DNA of 36,488 nucleotides, taken from the NCBI GenBank assembly GCA_003427395.1, contig BFEA01000402.1:159498-195985 (forward strand), given 5' to 3'. Below are positions 1-11,330 of the stretch, in pieces; the stretch's first letter is position 1; every line of letters begins with the position of its first letter. The notes beneath the pieces are model-generated. The model saw only the letters and a list, made by a program, of their open reading frames with translations, was not told the origin of the DNA and did not search any database. This DNA is from Chara braunii. Its lineage: Eukaryota; Streptophyta; Charophyceae; Charales; Characeae. Made by a program: the position numbers and the translations under genes.

Positions 1-534
1 CCCCACACTCGCCTTTTTCCTCAAAAGACCACCATATCGCCCTCTTACCCCCTCCGTGCATGCATCCCCTATTCTGACGATTCATCTTCTCTCTCTCTCT
101 CCCTCCCTCTCTCAAACTTGTCTTCTTTCTCTCGCCATGCTTGTCTCCTTCTCATTCACACATCCGCCTGTGCGAGCCCGTCTTCCATTTTGCCTGTGTG
201 CCTTCTCCCTATCGTACTGATCCCCTCGCACGTACATGGCTGAAATGGGGGTAAGATCCACTCACAATAATAGCAAAAATAATAATAATATTAATAAAAT
301 AATAGTAATAAGTAATAATAATAAACAATAACAGTTGTACTAATAATAATAACATAAAGAAAACAAGTTACCTTACTTACCTGATACGGTCACGCCAGTG
401 GGAGGGGTGCGTCTCTGCTCGGGGGGTCGGTGGTTGGTAACGCCCGCCGAAGCAACCTCTCTTTCTTTCTCTCTCTTATTCTCTCTCTATTTTCTTCAGC
501 ACGCGTTCTTTTCCTTTGTTGCTCACACACCCAA

Positions 535-535
535 A

Positions 536-585
<50 letters not shown>

Positions 586-612
586 AAATTTATAATAATA
601 ATAGTAGTAATA
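535..612. repeat. AAT microsatellite
   Basis: An almost pure AAT run followed by ATT/AAT-rich sequence. The counterpart in copy 2 of the long repeat is 14905-14990. A shorter AAT-rich tract lies at about 265-345. Confidence 0.95.
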
Positions 613-679
613 ATAAGATAATATAACAGTAATAATAGATAATAATAGTTTTGAAGTAGTGTGTGTTGCAGCATGATTG

Positions 680-836
680 TCACACATATACGCACACACA
701 CTCACACACACATACACACACACATTCATGCACGCATGTATGCTCACATTCGCACGCACACACACACAAACACACACACACACACACACACATATGAACA
801 CATACATACACACACACATATACATACACACATATG
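680..836. repeat. CA microsatellite
   Basis: Imperfect CA/CACG dinucleotide tract with ATAC interruptions; short open frames on both strands here are low-complexity Thr-His or Val-Cys strings. The counterpart is 15046-15225. Confidence 0.95.
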
Positions 837-875
837 TAATAGTAATGTATCTTCCCCGTCTTTAGCGTTAGGTTC

Positions 876-945
876 ATTCATTTATTTTATTTTATTTTAT
901 TTATTTGCTTATTTATTTGTTTATTCATTTATTTGTTTGTGGGTC
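876..945. repeat. TTTA tetranucleotide microsatellite
   Basis: Imperfect TTTA/TTTG repeat, immediately after the CA tract. Matches 15258-15310 in copy 2. Confidence 0.9.
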
Positions 946-1192
946 GTCGATAGTGTTGGAGAGTGAGCCGCGAGATTGAGGACTTACCTGTTCTCTCTCT
1001 CACTCCCTTGTTGCCGTCGCGGTCGACACTCGATGCTCCCCGTTGCATCACGCTGCATCATACGGGGCATGACAAGCGCAAACACGCTTCCCAATGAAGT
1101 CGAGCTGACGACGATCCCACCTCACGAGGTTGCCGACCTCGATTGCACGGTCAAGTGAGTGGTCCTATCCCTCTCTCCCTTCTCCTTCCTCG

Positions 1193-1241
1193 TCTTCTTC
1201 TTCTTCTTCTTCTTCTTCTTCTTCTTCTTCTTCTTCTTCTC
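1193..1241. repeat. TTC microsatellite
   Basis: Pure TTC run. A second CTC/TTC-rich tract follows at about 1500-1575. Counterparts in copy 2 are 15555-15600, 15625-15677 and 15945-16015. Confidence 0.95.
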
Positions 1242-1752
1242 CTATCACTACTTCTCCGCGCGCGGCCTGTTCTGCCTCTCCGCACACTTCCTTCGCGCTA
1301 CCTCGCCTGCCTCCGCAAGTGCCTCTCTACACCTCATTCGTGATCTTTTGCTCGTGCCCGCACGCGCGACTTACTCTCGCTGGCCCCGCTCTCACCCTTC
1401 TTCCCGCTCATGCGCCTCTTTCTTCTGCGTTGCTATCTTTTTTCCGCCGCGCAATCATGCTCGTTAGCCACCTTCCTTGTTTGCTTGCGCCATCTCCCTT
1501 CGACTCTCTTCCTCTCCTTCTCCTCCTTCTCCTTCTCTTCCTCCTCCTCCTCCTTCTTCTTCTTCTACTCCTTCTTTGTCGCATTCCTCTTCCCTCCCCC
1601 GACTTCGTGATCTCATCGGCCAAGTCGTGTCGTGCCCCCGTTGCCCGTGCGTGAGCTTCCCATCGAGTCGTCTTCGACTTTGCGGGTTTGGCCACGCCTC
1701 GGCTCGTGGCACACAGGCAGCGCCTGTCTTTGATACCGAACCCGACCGCGAC

Positions 1753-1786
1753 TATGGTACAGATTCGTCCGTACGAATCTACCATA
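1753..1786. other. 14-bp hairpin conserved in both long-repeat copies
   Basis: TATGGT pairs with ACCATA and AGATTCGT pairs with ACGAATCT, separated by a two-base AC bulge, around the loop CCGT. The same hairpin is unchanged at 16190-16223 although the surrounding repeat copies differ at many positions. Confidence 0.75.
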
Positions 1787-2063
1787 TGAGACTCGAAATC
1801 GTAACAGGCAAAAATAAAAATAAAAAGAAAAGAAATAACAATAAATAAAAATCTAACGATAATAATAAAAACAAGATAAATAAAAGGAAAAATAACTAAG
1901 CACTAACGAACTGGCTCACTGCTCGAGCCAGTTGTCGTGCTCGCAGCACAACAAAACCCAACTAACTACTAACTTCTAACACCTAGTGCACGGGATCGAG
2001 CCCCGACCGACTAAGCCCGGGTAAAAATGTTGAGGAGCTCCTTATAAAAATGAGTTAGCCTTA

Positions 2064-2136
2064 ATAGTTGGGCGGACTCGATCCCTGTACCCTATGCTTA
2101 ACATTCCTGCGCCTAAACCTACTGAGCTAGCTCCCA
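2064..2136 (-). other. tRNA-like module (A box and B box), SINE-type
   Basis: On the minus strand, TAGCTCAGTAGG at 2118-2129 fits the polymerase III A box of tRNA genes exactly, and GGATCGAGTCC at 2074-2084 fits the B box with one change. They lie 33 bases apart, a normal tRNA spacing. The acceptor and T stems do not pair well, so this is not a working tRNA but a tRNA-derived sequence such as a SINE head or tRNA pseudogene. A second A-box-like and B-box-like pair, compressed together, lies next to it at about 1998-2030. Confidence 0.6.
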
Positions 2137-2178
2137 CTTCGAATAGAAGGGGAGCGACTCAGTACATAAGCAGTATCG

Positions 2179-2207
2179 GGGCTCAGTCCGACTAGTGGAT
2201 TGAGCCC
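2179..2207. other. GGGCTCA hairpin, 11-bp stem
   Basis: GGGCTCAGTCC pairs with GGATTGAGCCC around a seven-base loop, with one G-T pair, and is followed by a T run. In copy 2 (16616-16644) the arms are GGGCTCAGTTC and GGACTGAGCCC: both arms changed and pairing is kept. Confidence 0.7.
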
Positions 2208-2405
2208 ATTTTTCTTAAGTCTGTGCGTGTGCACGCTCGTCGGTCTGAGTACATGTTGGAGTGATTGTTGACTTGAGCATGTGTGTGACCCGCAAAGGCA
2301 CTTGGTTGAGTGGACGACCTGAAAGACCGGTACTTACCTACGACTGTGACATTGAGGGTTGCGGTAGGGAAACACTCAAATAGCAGGTATGCCGGTACCA
2401 CACCA

Positions 2406-5327
2406 GCTACCCGTCACTGGGGAATTTAAAATGCAAACAAAGGCCTTCTGACGAGACAAGTTGTCAAAATCCGATTTCCTGGACGAAGTTGCGGTTTGAA
2501 GACCCTCACTGTGCCCCTTGGTGCGTCCGTACTGCCATGATTTTAACCTGGGTCTCCCACATACCTTGAAAAATTGTAATACCAAAGACATAATATTCCA
2601 TATGACTCAAAATGGGGATACTGGATCTGTACTACAACTACAGAGGTCACCAAGGAGGAAAATGATAACCTCTCTCCACAACTTTAGTCTTTATTTGTCA
2701 GGATTTTGTTGGGTGTCCGAGGAGCTAGGAATCATAAATGAATCTCATTCTTTTGGACGAGGGTCTCAACCTAAGTCAATTTTTACCGTCCCACCCGAAG
2801 TCTAATGCGAGGGGATCGGCAACCTTGGTCTAAACTCATCACAGTCGGTTGATCAGGCCTGATCTGCGGCCCGCCATGTTGTTAATTTAATGATGGTACC
2901 TGCATTGGTTACGCAACACATGATAAATGCCTCCTATTAAATATCTAGACCTGACTCTCGATCCCCCTCATATTTACCTGAACCGATACTATCATTAGGT
3001 AGTTCCTCCCCTCAAGTTTAGTCCCAGGCCATAATCGGAAGGCCCGCTGCCTGGTTATGCTTGGTCACCAGCCCACGATGGGAGTTACATCCAAACGATG
3101 CCAATTTTCCACCATAGGCTTGATAATTTTAAGTCCCTCAGACTTACCTCCATAAGTGGATGAGCGATGATCATTTCAAAAATATACATATGAAATTCAA
3201 TTTGACAAAATATTTTTTTTCTCCCCTTGTCAGTTGTCTTTGAATGGGTGAACAAACCCATTGAATGTATATATGAAAGAAACAATATCAATAAGGATGA
3301 TTCAACATGATTGTAAAACTTGTCTCTGATCGAGGGGTATCGTCAGAGCCACTTAGGGGCCGTGCCTACCAGACCTCGATCACAGGCTGGATAGGCACAC
3401 GTCTCGGGGATCTTTTTCCAGAAAGCCAACCAAAATACCCATAAAGAAAGTATAAAGTATGTGTTTGACCCCTTGTCTTGTCAGAAGGCAGAAAAAAACA
3501 TCCATTCCATTCATAACATACATTTCTCTGACTCGCAGAGTTTCTCAAATGCATCAAAAAATTTTAACTTTTTCACACCCCCTTTTTAGGGTCTTTCTCA
3601 ACAGTAACCATATACGACAAAGCATAAAAAAGACTGACCATAAATGCAAAACACTTTCAAACTGTACATATCAATTTTCACCCCATCTTTCTTGAACTCT
3701 TAGGCGCTTCTCTGAACATCCTAATTCAAGATTGGACAGCAAAGACTGTACACATATCCAGGATACACATTTCATCAATCAAAACCAAACACTTGACCAA
3801 CTCAATTGTGAAAGTGAAAAATGCTCCTCGTCGGCATACCCAATACATAGAAATCATATATGACTCAGGAGAAAACTTAGTCGAATCCATAATGTCGAGC
3901 CAGAATCAGTCTTGAAACTCGAATCACATGTCTCTCTTATCCTCTATTGTTATGATACACATGCTGAGTCAGAAAAGTATAAAAGAGACAATAAAGTCTC
4001 ATGATATCTCATATATCGGAGTACATATTCTAAGATATCTCGCCTATTGAATCTACTGAAGTTCATCATTGCATCTAAGTGGAAAATAACAAATATGTCG
4101 CAGGTCTTAACTCACATTCGGCTGCTAGAGTACAATATCCTTTTTAAAGAAAGAAAATTATAAGAGTCTCATCAAAGAACTTAAAACAAAAGAGATCAAA
4201 GTGTCGCTCATCCTCGTACTACCAAAGCGGCCTCCAATGACATTTCTACTTTCTCTCGACCCCTGAAATGTTATTTCACAAGAAATTTGGGTAGAACGAC
4301 TTGTAACGGGAGGACGGGAGTATGAACTCACCAGTCTCCTTGACCTTCCTAACAATGGATATTGACTCATCTCTTCTTTGACTTATTTCTTTTTCCTACT
4401 TCGCGGCAACTATCTCAACTAAATCTTACTCGCCTCGCGAGCAGGTTTTCATGTCCTTGTGTCAGCTTGATACCAAGAGTAACCGAAAACGATGACGGGT
4501 TTACGGGGTCATTGCACTGTCCTCATCATTGTTAAAGTCAGATTCAATCCAAAAATAAGGATACCCTCATTAAAAGACGTACCCCACCAGGAACCGACAT
4601 ATTTATCCTCCCTAACCAAACTTGACAAGAACAACTTCAACCCATCTTCTTTTTCAATAGGCAAGGCTACGCTCGGGTCTTCCTTAGCATATGTCATCCT
4701 GACCTTCTTGAGTTACTTCTAGGTTCTGCTTACGAATGTCCAACAAACCTCTTCCATCACTATCCATAATTTATTTTTTTCACAATAACCCTCCTGAAAG
4801 GTAATCTTCAAATCACACCTCTCTAACATTGCTCATTTCCAACGTCTAAGACCATTCAAAAGCAGATGATATTATACTGCGATAATAATGCATTCGTGAT
4901 TCTTGAATATTGAATGTCATAAATTATCATAATAACTGTTATTTAGTATAGATATATTGCCATAGCAACAACAATTTTTATAATAGTTGAGTAAGTAACT
5001 AGTATTAGCAAGTGAAGAGACAACTTCAACTGGTATATGCGTGCATAGTGATAATGAAAAGTTATGCTAGCTGTTATGATGGACAATAGTCATGATGTGG
5101 TTAATGAGCTTTCTAATGATAAATGTTTTTTGATGCAAAAATAAAAAAAATACTACATTCTACTCCGTGGCTCTGACATGAGTATATTGTGTCAAGGGGC
5201 AGTGTAATCTCTTAAAAGGGTTAACATCTTAGACTCCTGAGCCCCGCTTAAGGACCAAGCCTCACTGCTTCACCCTCCGATTTCAATATTCGTTCCTTGC
5301 AGACATTTGTCAATTAGTTGACAACCT
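2406..5327. other. Non-coding stretch, no gene recognised
   Basis: AT-leaning sequence with only short, unconvincing open frames. The clearest structure is a hairpin at 3362-3398 (GTGCCTACCAG paired with CTGGATAGGCAC, one bulge). There is a consensus splice-donor-like octamer on the minus strand at 3142-3149. I see no repeats shared with the long repeat here. Confidence 0.6.
3362..3398. other. 11-bp hairpin with one bulge
   Basis: GTGCCTA (3362-3368) pairs with TAGGCAC (3392-3398), and CCAG (3369-3372) pairs with CTGG (3387-3390). Confidence 0.65.
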
Positions 5328-5450
5328 CACCATACACGTTCCAAGATCCATATCCCATCTCGTGCAGATGCTGTCTCTTATACACATCTAGATGTGTATA
5401 AGAGACACACCATACACGTTCCAAGATCCATATCCCATCTCGTGCAGATG
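5328..5450. other. Nextera mate-pair junction adapter left in the assembly
   Basis: Positions 5371-5389 read CTGTCTCTTATACACATCT, the Tn5 mosaic-end sequence used in Nextera libraries, and 5390-5407 are its reverse complement lacking the last G. Together they are the Nextera mate-pair circularisation junction. The 43 bases before it (5328-5370) are repeated exactly after it (5408-5450), so about 80 bases are artificial. The minus-strand open frame that crosses it contains the peptide YTHLDVYKRQ, the translation of this adapter. The true genome probably reads straight through with one copy of the 43-base segment. Confidence 0.97.
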
Positions 5451-5706
5451 AACCCACTTGACACAAAGATAGCTGGGGCATCACCCCCTGCTTCCTTGCG
5501 GCAGGTAGTAGTTGTCTCTGATATTGACCATGGTCTAACAAGGCTCAAATATTTTCCTCCTTCTTAATAGTAATGTAGCCACCTCTCCTCAAAAGGGTTA
5601 GGTGACAACACCTTACTATGGACCAGGAACATAGTTCCGACGTGGGTCTCACTACTACTTCTGAATACGAGTTTATAGCTCCTTCAAGCCATCCTTCAGG
5701 GAAATG

Positions 5707-5879
5707 ATAACTTATAATTGCTACTCCTTCGAGAGCAGATTCTACGCATTGATTACCTCTTCAGAGAATCTCTCCTCCCAAGAGGTCAGTCACTCCATTC
5801 ACCTCCGACCCCGCGTCGAACGTGGATTCTGCGTAGCACCTCTGTTCTTTATGAGGAGAGCAATCCAACTATAAGTTAT
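5707..5879. other. Long-range inverted repeat
   Basis: ATAACTTATA (5707-5716) pairs with TATAAGTTAT (5870-5879), and ATTGCT (5717-5722) pairs with AGCAAT (5859-5864). The five bases between the right-hand arms are unpaired. The enclosed 136 bases have no recognised content. Confidence 0.6.
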
Positions 5880-7690
5880 AGTGGATAGACATAAACGGAT
5901 AATCATATATGATTAACTTACAAAGACGAATTAAAGCATTAGATGAGTAACTTAGGCGAGTAATCCTGAATAAAAAATGCATCAGACAAATAGACTCATA
6001 GGCTTGATTTGAATATACTGGTACGAATGGATAAATTTACATAGATAACTCAACTGAATGGTCTTAAATGAAAGAAATTAAGTGCTTAGATTCAAATGAA
6101 TATGTTCAGGTCGATGGTGTCTGACTAAGTGAATTCCAACGGATCGTCTTTTACCCGAATTTTACCACCAAGTAAAGCACAAATGGGATGACTTAACAAC
6201 ATTGCCAACCTTCCTTACTGCCTTACTGACCGTACTCAAGATCAGGTGTCTTAGGTTGTCACTTTATAGATAAAACCAACCTTTAAAATTCTTTCAAAGA
6301 TGGACTCAGCCCTATATCGACTCTTTCCTAAAACATGACTTTTATTAAGAACACATAGCAAATGAGGCTCCTCAGTGACACTATTCACGTTCGGTTCTCT
6401 TTGTATTCCTGGATATGTTTTTGACTTATCACTAAGTACTAAGATCACCATAGGCTATCTATCGGTACGTATGTCATGACCGGAGGAAAAAGTACGCCTG
6501 CTCAGGATACAAATTCACAAAGCTCACCCTACGCTTATTTAGATAGGTCATCCCAGAGAAGGTACCAATAACTTTTACCACCCTCTTTCTCTCTTCACAT
6601 ATGGATATCCCTTCAAAAAAGGAGAGGTATATAAGTCATCAAAATTTACTCCCCCTCGAGGGTGTTTTTGTCTGATGCCCTAGACAACTACTAAATTATT
6701 ACTTATCCTGGTCAAACCTCGTGTTGACAGGATGACATCTTTAAATGATCTCTTTGTACAACAGGTATGAAATCATACCGCACTATTCAATCTGACAAAG
6801 GAAGAATAAATGTCTATATGACACATAATCGATGTTCCGTTAGTGCAACCTGAGCCACTACGAGAGGGTCAGGCACATGCGGCGGAGGTGGAAGAGTAGG
6901 TCGAGATGGCAGGGGAAGGACAGTCAACTGTTGAAGTCGACGTGATATAGAAGATGAGGAAGAAGTGTATCCCATTGGATAAGTACGAGGAGGCGGCTCA
7001 AAGCGCTGTGACGGAGAGTCGTAACGTTGTTCGCACTTATAAGAGTAATAAGTCATTTTCCCCCTGAGACAACGTTTATTCCCGCATATCCTCTTGATGT
7101 CGTTGCAACCTTAATCTTTCTTACTTCTCTTCTTTCTTATCCTCTTCCTCTCGCTCTTCTCTCGTCAAGTCAATAGACTTTTCAGTTGCCTTTCCCTGCC
7201 AGCCGCCCCTTCCCCTTTTAGTTCCTTCTCCACATGGCATGGCCGAAGAGATGAGATACCTAGAGTAGTGCTAAGCTTTCTAATGCTTTATGTATAAGAA
7301 CGTGTATCTTTGCGAAAGAATGAAGGCTTCGGAAGTATGCAAGATTGTCGTAGGGGCGGAAAAACATTACAAGTAGAGGAGAATACCGTAATAAAAATAT
7401 TTTCCAGGCAGACTTGATAAGTCCTCTTGCTACCCTTATTGACTTGCTTTTAAAAGACTCTGCAACCCTTGATCGCTATCCTGTATGTCACCTTAATCAG
7501 ATACAGGAGTAATTATTGCTTCGAAAAAAATGATAAAAAACGGACTAACTGACTGTATACTTACAACTTGTACTTGTTTTATCTCATGAAAACTACCCTA
7601 GACAAATGTCCATATCAATAAACGACAATTAATCTTAGTAGTCCTCTTACCCTCTAAATAGAAATCGTATACTACCCTATCTTCCATTTT

Positions 7691-7930
7691 GTCGTTTTGC
7701 TAGGGCTTCAATTTAACCAGACCCAGGTCCGTTCACATAGGACCCCGGCAGGCAACCGAAGGTCCCTGGCAACGCATCAATCTGTTGCCGGTGGACGACT
7801 TGTATCTCTAGTGATAGTCATACTATGCATTACACCAAAGGTTGTCGTTTTGCTGTGATCACCGTTTCACCATACCCGAGTCCTTTCACTTAAGGACCTC
7901 GGCTGAAAAGCGAGATCCCCAGCAACGGTG
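7691..7930. repeat. Two diverged tandem units of about 153 bp
   Basis: GTCGTTTTGCT starts at 7691 and again at 7844. Each copy is followed by an ACCC block and a hairpin: GGTCC/GGACC in the first and GAGTCCTT/AAGGACCTC (one bulge) in the second. Arms differ between the units but still pair. Confidence 0.55.
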
Positions 7931-8095
7931 CCACCTGTCGCGCGCGGCGGTCCCGCACCCCGCTGGGAGCGCTGAACCTCATGGTCGTGTCACGCAGGAT
8001 GTTTCGTCTGAAAAGAACCAGTTACCACTCCAACCGTGCGCGCGTGCTATACCTTTCACGACGCCCTGCGACAGGTCGAGACGTCGCGAGGTACA

Positions 8096-8160
8096 ACTTA
8101 CCTCTACCCGAGGGGCTGTCACCACCCTCAGGTAGGCGTATCCCTGCTGAGCTACCGGCC
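8096..8160 (-). other. tRNA-like A-box module without clear B box
   Basis: The minus strand reads TAGCTCAGCAGG at 8143-8154, a full A-box match, within sequence starting GGGCCGG that looks like a tRNA 5' end. The expected B box is not recognisable. It may be a tRNA-derived SINE fragment. Confidence 0.4.
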
Positions 8161-8837
8161 CAAGTGCGAAGGCTTTTACATTCCTGAGTAGAGGTAGGTC
8201 GGCCGAGGGCGTTTGCTCGATCGCTGTAGCATGAAATGGGGTATGCGTGGTAAGACGCCTAGGACTGACCCGTTAGATACTCAGGTCGAACTTTGTGATG
8301 GTCGTCTTATTTCCGTTTTTATTCTCAAAACACTTTCTCCTTCTAACCTCTATGATCAACATATCAGAACATTGTCACTACCAAAGATAATCTATTCCAC
8401 TCAACGTATGACTGATCATCAGATAACATAGAAGTTATATAAGACTAATTATGAATATCGAGGTATTACCGCTGAGAACCCTTCCCACTTTCACAAGTGC
8501 TGAGTGTCCAGACTCTTCACGATGTCAATTTCAGTCCAATCCAAATTATGCACAAAACAGACCTGCACATCATAATGCAAAGACAGTTCACATGCCATGC
8601 ACTAACGGCGTCAACCATCAACCATTGACATTGTCCCTCAATCCCCAAACCATGCATGACAGCTCTATCTTTCCTGAGATGCAAGCCCAGCCCCCTCACA
8701 CTTATTCAAAGGACCATTGAGAGTGACCAGGATCATTTAGGCAACGGCCACAGGTGACAGCTTTACTGACTACAGGGTTTGATTTTAGATGTAGGTATCA
8801 AGTCAAGGTGGAAAAAGTTGAATCGACAACGACCGAC

Positions 8838-8882
8838 CTGTTATTGAGTGATAACAGAAGATTGAGTCCTTTATGTAGGACT
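8838..8882. other. Twin left-end hairpins of element A
   Basis: CTGTTAT (8838-8844) pairs with ATAACAG (8851-8857), then AGTCCT (8865-8870) pairs with AGGACT (8877-8882). The homologous pair at 17870-17912 has a different second stem that still pairs. Confidence 0.75.
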
Positions 8883-9403
8883 TCTCCTTCAATTGCAGTA
8901 GACCAAAGCAAAAACCTGCATACACACAGGTCAACAATGATTCAACATCCCCCACTTGATTCCCATATAATGATATCTAAGGGTCAAGCCCTTAGTTCTG
9001 GTTCGTAAGCTTTGGGATCAATATCCCAAAGTCTAACTCCTAGCTTCTACCTACCCTGAGTTGTGTGCCACTCCCCCTCCTTTTATTTTAAGGAATTTCT
9101 TGCCTATGTCCTAAGTCGTCTTTTAGGGAATTTCATCTTTCCCCTCCTTTCAGTCCTTTACATTTTTCTCTCTCGCGGATAAGCACACTCTTTGGTGCTT
9201 ATGAGGTAGTCTGACTGAGATCGTCTCTTGCCAGTTGGCAGTTTCTCCTTTACTGTGTCTACACTGGGTGTCTTCTTTTTTCTAATTTCTTTTCCCCGCG
9301 GTATTGCCTTCTCTTTACGTTCCCTTTTAAAGAACCTTTGGAGTCGCTCCCGCTGGAGCACTCTCATTTTCCTTTCATTTTTCTTCTTGTCCTGAGATAC
9401 GTA

Positions 9404-11330
9404 AGTAGTGGGCTGATTCACCCGGGAATCTTCCACTACTTGATCAATTCCAAACAATCCGTTAGTCAGAAGAATAGTCGAGTCGCCCCACGGGAGCACT
9501 CAGTCACCCCTCAAAGTTCATGCAATCCTCATGCAACCAAGTAGTTCAAGCATTTTAATGCAAAAGACAGGATAACTCACCCGGGATTATCCTTTTATTA
9601 GTTAAGCAGATAGTTAGGAAGCATATGTTGAGCCGTCTCAACACTTGACCCCATATTCAAGAAACATTCCAGATCCAGGTGTCAATACAGAATTAAAGTT
9701 AGTAATAGGCGGTCTTCACGAAAACCTCCTATTACTCCTTTGATCAGAGCTTAGTCTATCCTCAAAAAGTGTAATAGGATGATCCTACGGGAGCCACCCT
9801 ACTACTTTCTTTAGAGTCAGACGAGCTAGGATTGTGTTAGTGGACTTCGGCAAGCCGAAGTGTCTTACTTGGTACGTTAGGATGTAGCCAAGCAGGCTAT
9901 AGGATGACCCCACGGGAGCCTCCTATTTTCGGATCATTAGTACTTATTTATGCCGCCTGTCAGTCATACCTAGACAAGTACTAGGGTTACTCACCCGGTA
10001 GTATCCCTCTACTGCCCAAACAGAATTATCATTAGTAGACCCCTGAATCAAACAAGTACTAGGATAATTCTCCCAGGAGTTACCCTACTACCAGTTTGAT
10101 AAGTAGGAGATCAGTCAAAACAACTCAAAGTTAAGTCGCCTTGACCGTTCCCCTACTTTACCCACTCATCGTGAATGAGCAAGAGGTATGTCGACTTTCA
10201 GAGAAGTCGACCAGATTGACTTAGACTTAGGAGTTTTTGTACTCACCCGGGAGTACTTAATTCCCTTCTTAAGTCTAGTCAGATCAAGTGATAGGAGAAC
10301 TCAACGGGAGCCTCCCATAACCTGGTTTAAATAATTAGGTCATTAGCATCCGAACGATGCCAATTCATTAGTCATTCCAAAACAAGTAGCAGGGTTACTC
10401 ACCCGGGAGTATCCCTTTTACCTGTCCATAATCAACTCACTCTTTTCCTCGTCAGAAGACCTCTTGATCAAACAAGTATTAAGATAACCTACCCGGGAGC
10501 CACCCTACTACCAGTCTGATGCGTAGGAGATCAGTCAACTTTCACGGAAGCCGACCAGATTGACTTAGACTTAGGAGTTCGTGTACTCACCTGGGGGTAC
10601 TTAATTCCCTTCCTAAGTCTAGTCAAATCAAGTGAGAGGAGAACCCAACGGGAGCCTCCTATAATCTGATTCAATGTTAATTAGATAAACCATTTTTAAC
10701 TTAAACAAGCCAACTTCTTAGTCATACCAAAACAGTTAGCAGGGTTACTCACCCGGGAGTACCCCTTTACTTGCCCAAACATAATCAACTCATTTTTTCT
10801 TTGTTAATTGATCCCCTGATCAAAGATAGTATTAGGAAACTCTTCCATGAGTCACCCTAATACCATTTCGATGCGCAGGAGATCAAGACCATTTTTAGGT
10901 TAGTTTGCCCTGATCGTTCATATTAATTGTGCAAGAGGTATTGTTGACTTACACGGAAATCGCACGGATCGATCTAGACTTAGCAGTTCGTGTACTCACC
11001 CGAAAGTACTTATTTCCCGTCATAAGCCTAGTCAGATCAGTGATAAGAGAACCCCACGGGAGCCTCCTATTACCTCTGCTTTTGTTAGTTGCTTGAAGAC
11101 GTGTACCCCACGGGAGTACCGGATCAGTCATGCTTTGATTAATCACTTGAAGACATGTACTCCACGGGAGTACCGGATTAGTCTTCGATTTAGCTGGTAA
11201 GTTAACAGAGAAGACGCACGGCATCCTCTCGTCATCAATGTATGCATGTCAAAAGTCAACTAGTTAGGTGGATGGTTGGGTAGTTCGGACAGCGAGTACC
11301 CTTTTAGTCATTCCATGCAGGCAGCGTGAC
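9404..11330. repeat. Array of ACCCGG/CCACGG-loop hairpins (element A)
   Basis: About 18 related stem-loops. Clear members: 9404-9440 (nested AGTAGTGG/CCACTACT and GATTC/GAATC around ACCCGG), 9571-9591 (GATAACTC/GATTATC with a bulge), 9983-10007, 10061-10086 (10 of 11 pairs), 10239-10256 (GTACTC/GAGTAC) and 11157-11173 (GTACTC/GAGTAC around CACGG). Inside it, a unit of about 350-410 bp is repeated three times, marked by GGTTACTCACC at about 9985, 10393 and 10743. Each longer unit also has an outer stem of TAGACTTAGGA type enclosing a GTACTC hairpin. Confidence 0.75.
10222..10277. other. Nested hairpin: 11-bp outer stem, 6-bp inner stem
   Basis: TAGACTTAGGA (10222-10232) pairs with TCTTAAGTCTA (10267-10277), with one G-T pair, enclosing GTACTC-ACCCGG-GAGTAC (10239-10256). 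The next copy (10566-10621) replaces the G-T by G-C in the outer stem. A third, weaker copy is at about 10975-11032. A separate perfect hairpin, GTCGACTT/AAGTCGAC, lies just upstream at 10190-10211. Confidence 0.75.

Larger units (their letters stand above)
1..2405. repeat. Long dispersed repeat, copy 1 (cut by window start)
   Basis: The stretch is repeated in the same orientation at 14436-16842 and the copies align by eye over their whole length with scattered substitutions. The main differences are an AAT-rich stretch near 255-345 that is missing from copy 2 and an extra TTC-rich segment in copy 2 (about 15600-15655). In order it holds CT-rich sequence, AAT, CA, TTTA and TTC microsatellites, a hairpin at 1753-1786, a tRNA-like module at 2064-2136 and a hairpin at 2179-2207. 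Similarity ends abruptly after the shared ACCACACCA. The left end lies outside the window, so target-site duplications cannot be checked. It could be a non-autonomous mobile element, an LTR-like terminus or a segmental duplication. No open frame in it looks coding. Confidence 0.9.
5451..8814. other. Non-coding stretch with scattered hairpins
   Basis: No convincing coding region. Contents include a long-range inverted repeat (5707-5722 with 5859-5879), a pair of related units at 7691-7790 and 7844-7930, and an A-box-like module at 8143-8154 on the minus strand. The motif TGAGGCTCCTCA near 6364 recurs at about 17519. Confidence 0.55.

Noticed and set aside
1408-1785. Arg-rich minus-strand frame, also open in copy 2 (15842-16222)
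   Set aside because: Most of it is a translated CTC/TTC microsatellite. The differences between copies in the remaining part are mostly amino-acid changing, which argues against coding constraint.
5314-5541. 75-codon minus-strand open frame
   Set aside because: It runs through the Nextera adapter and duplicated flank, so the protein is an assembly artefact.
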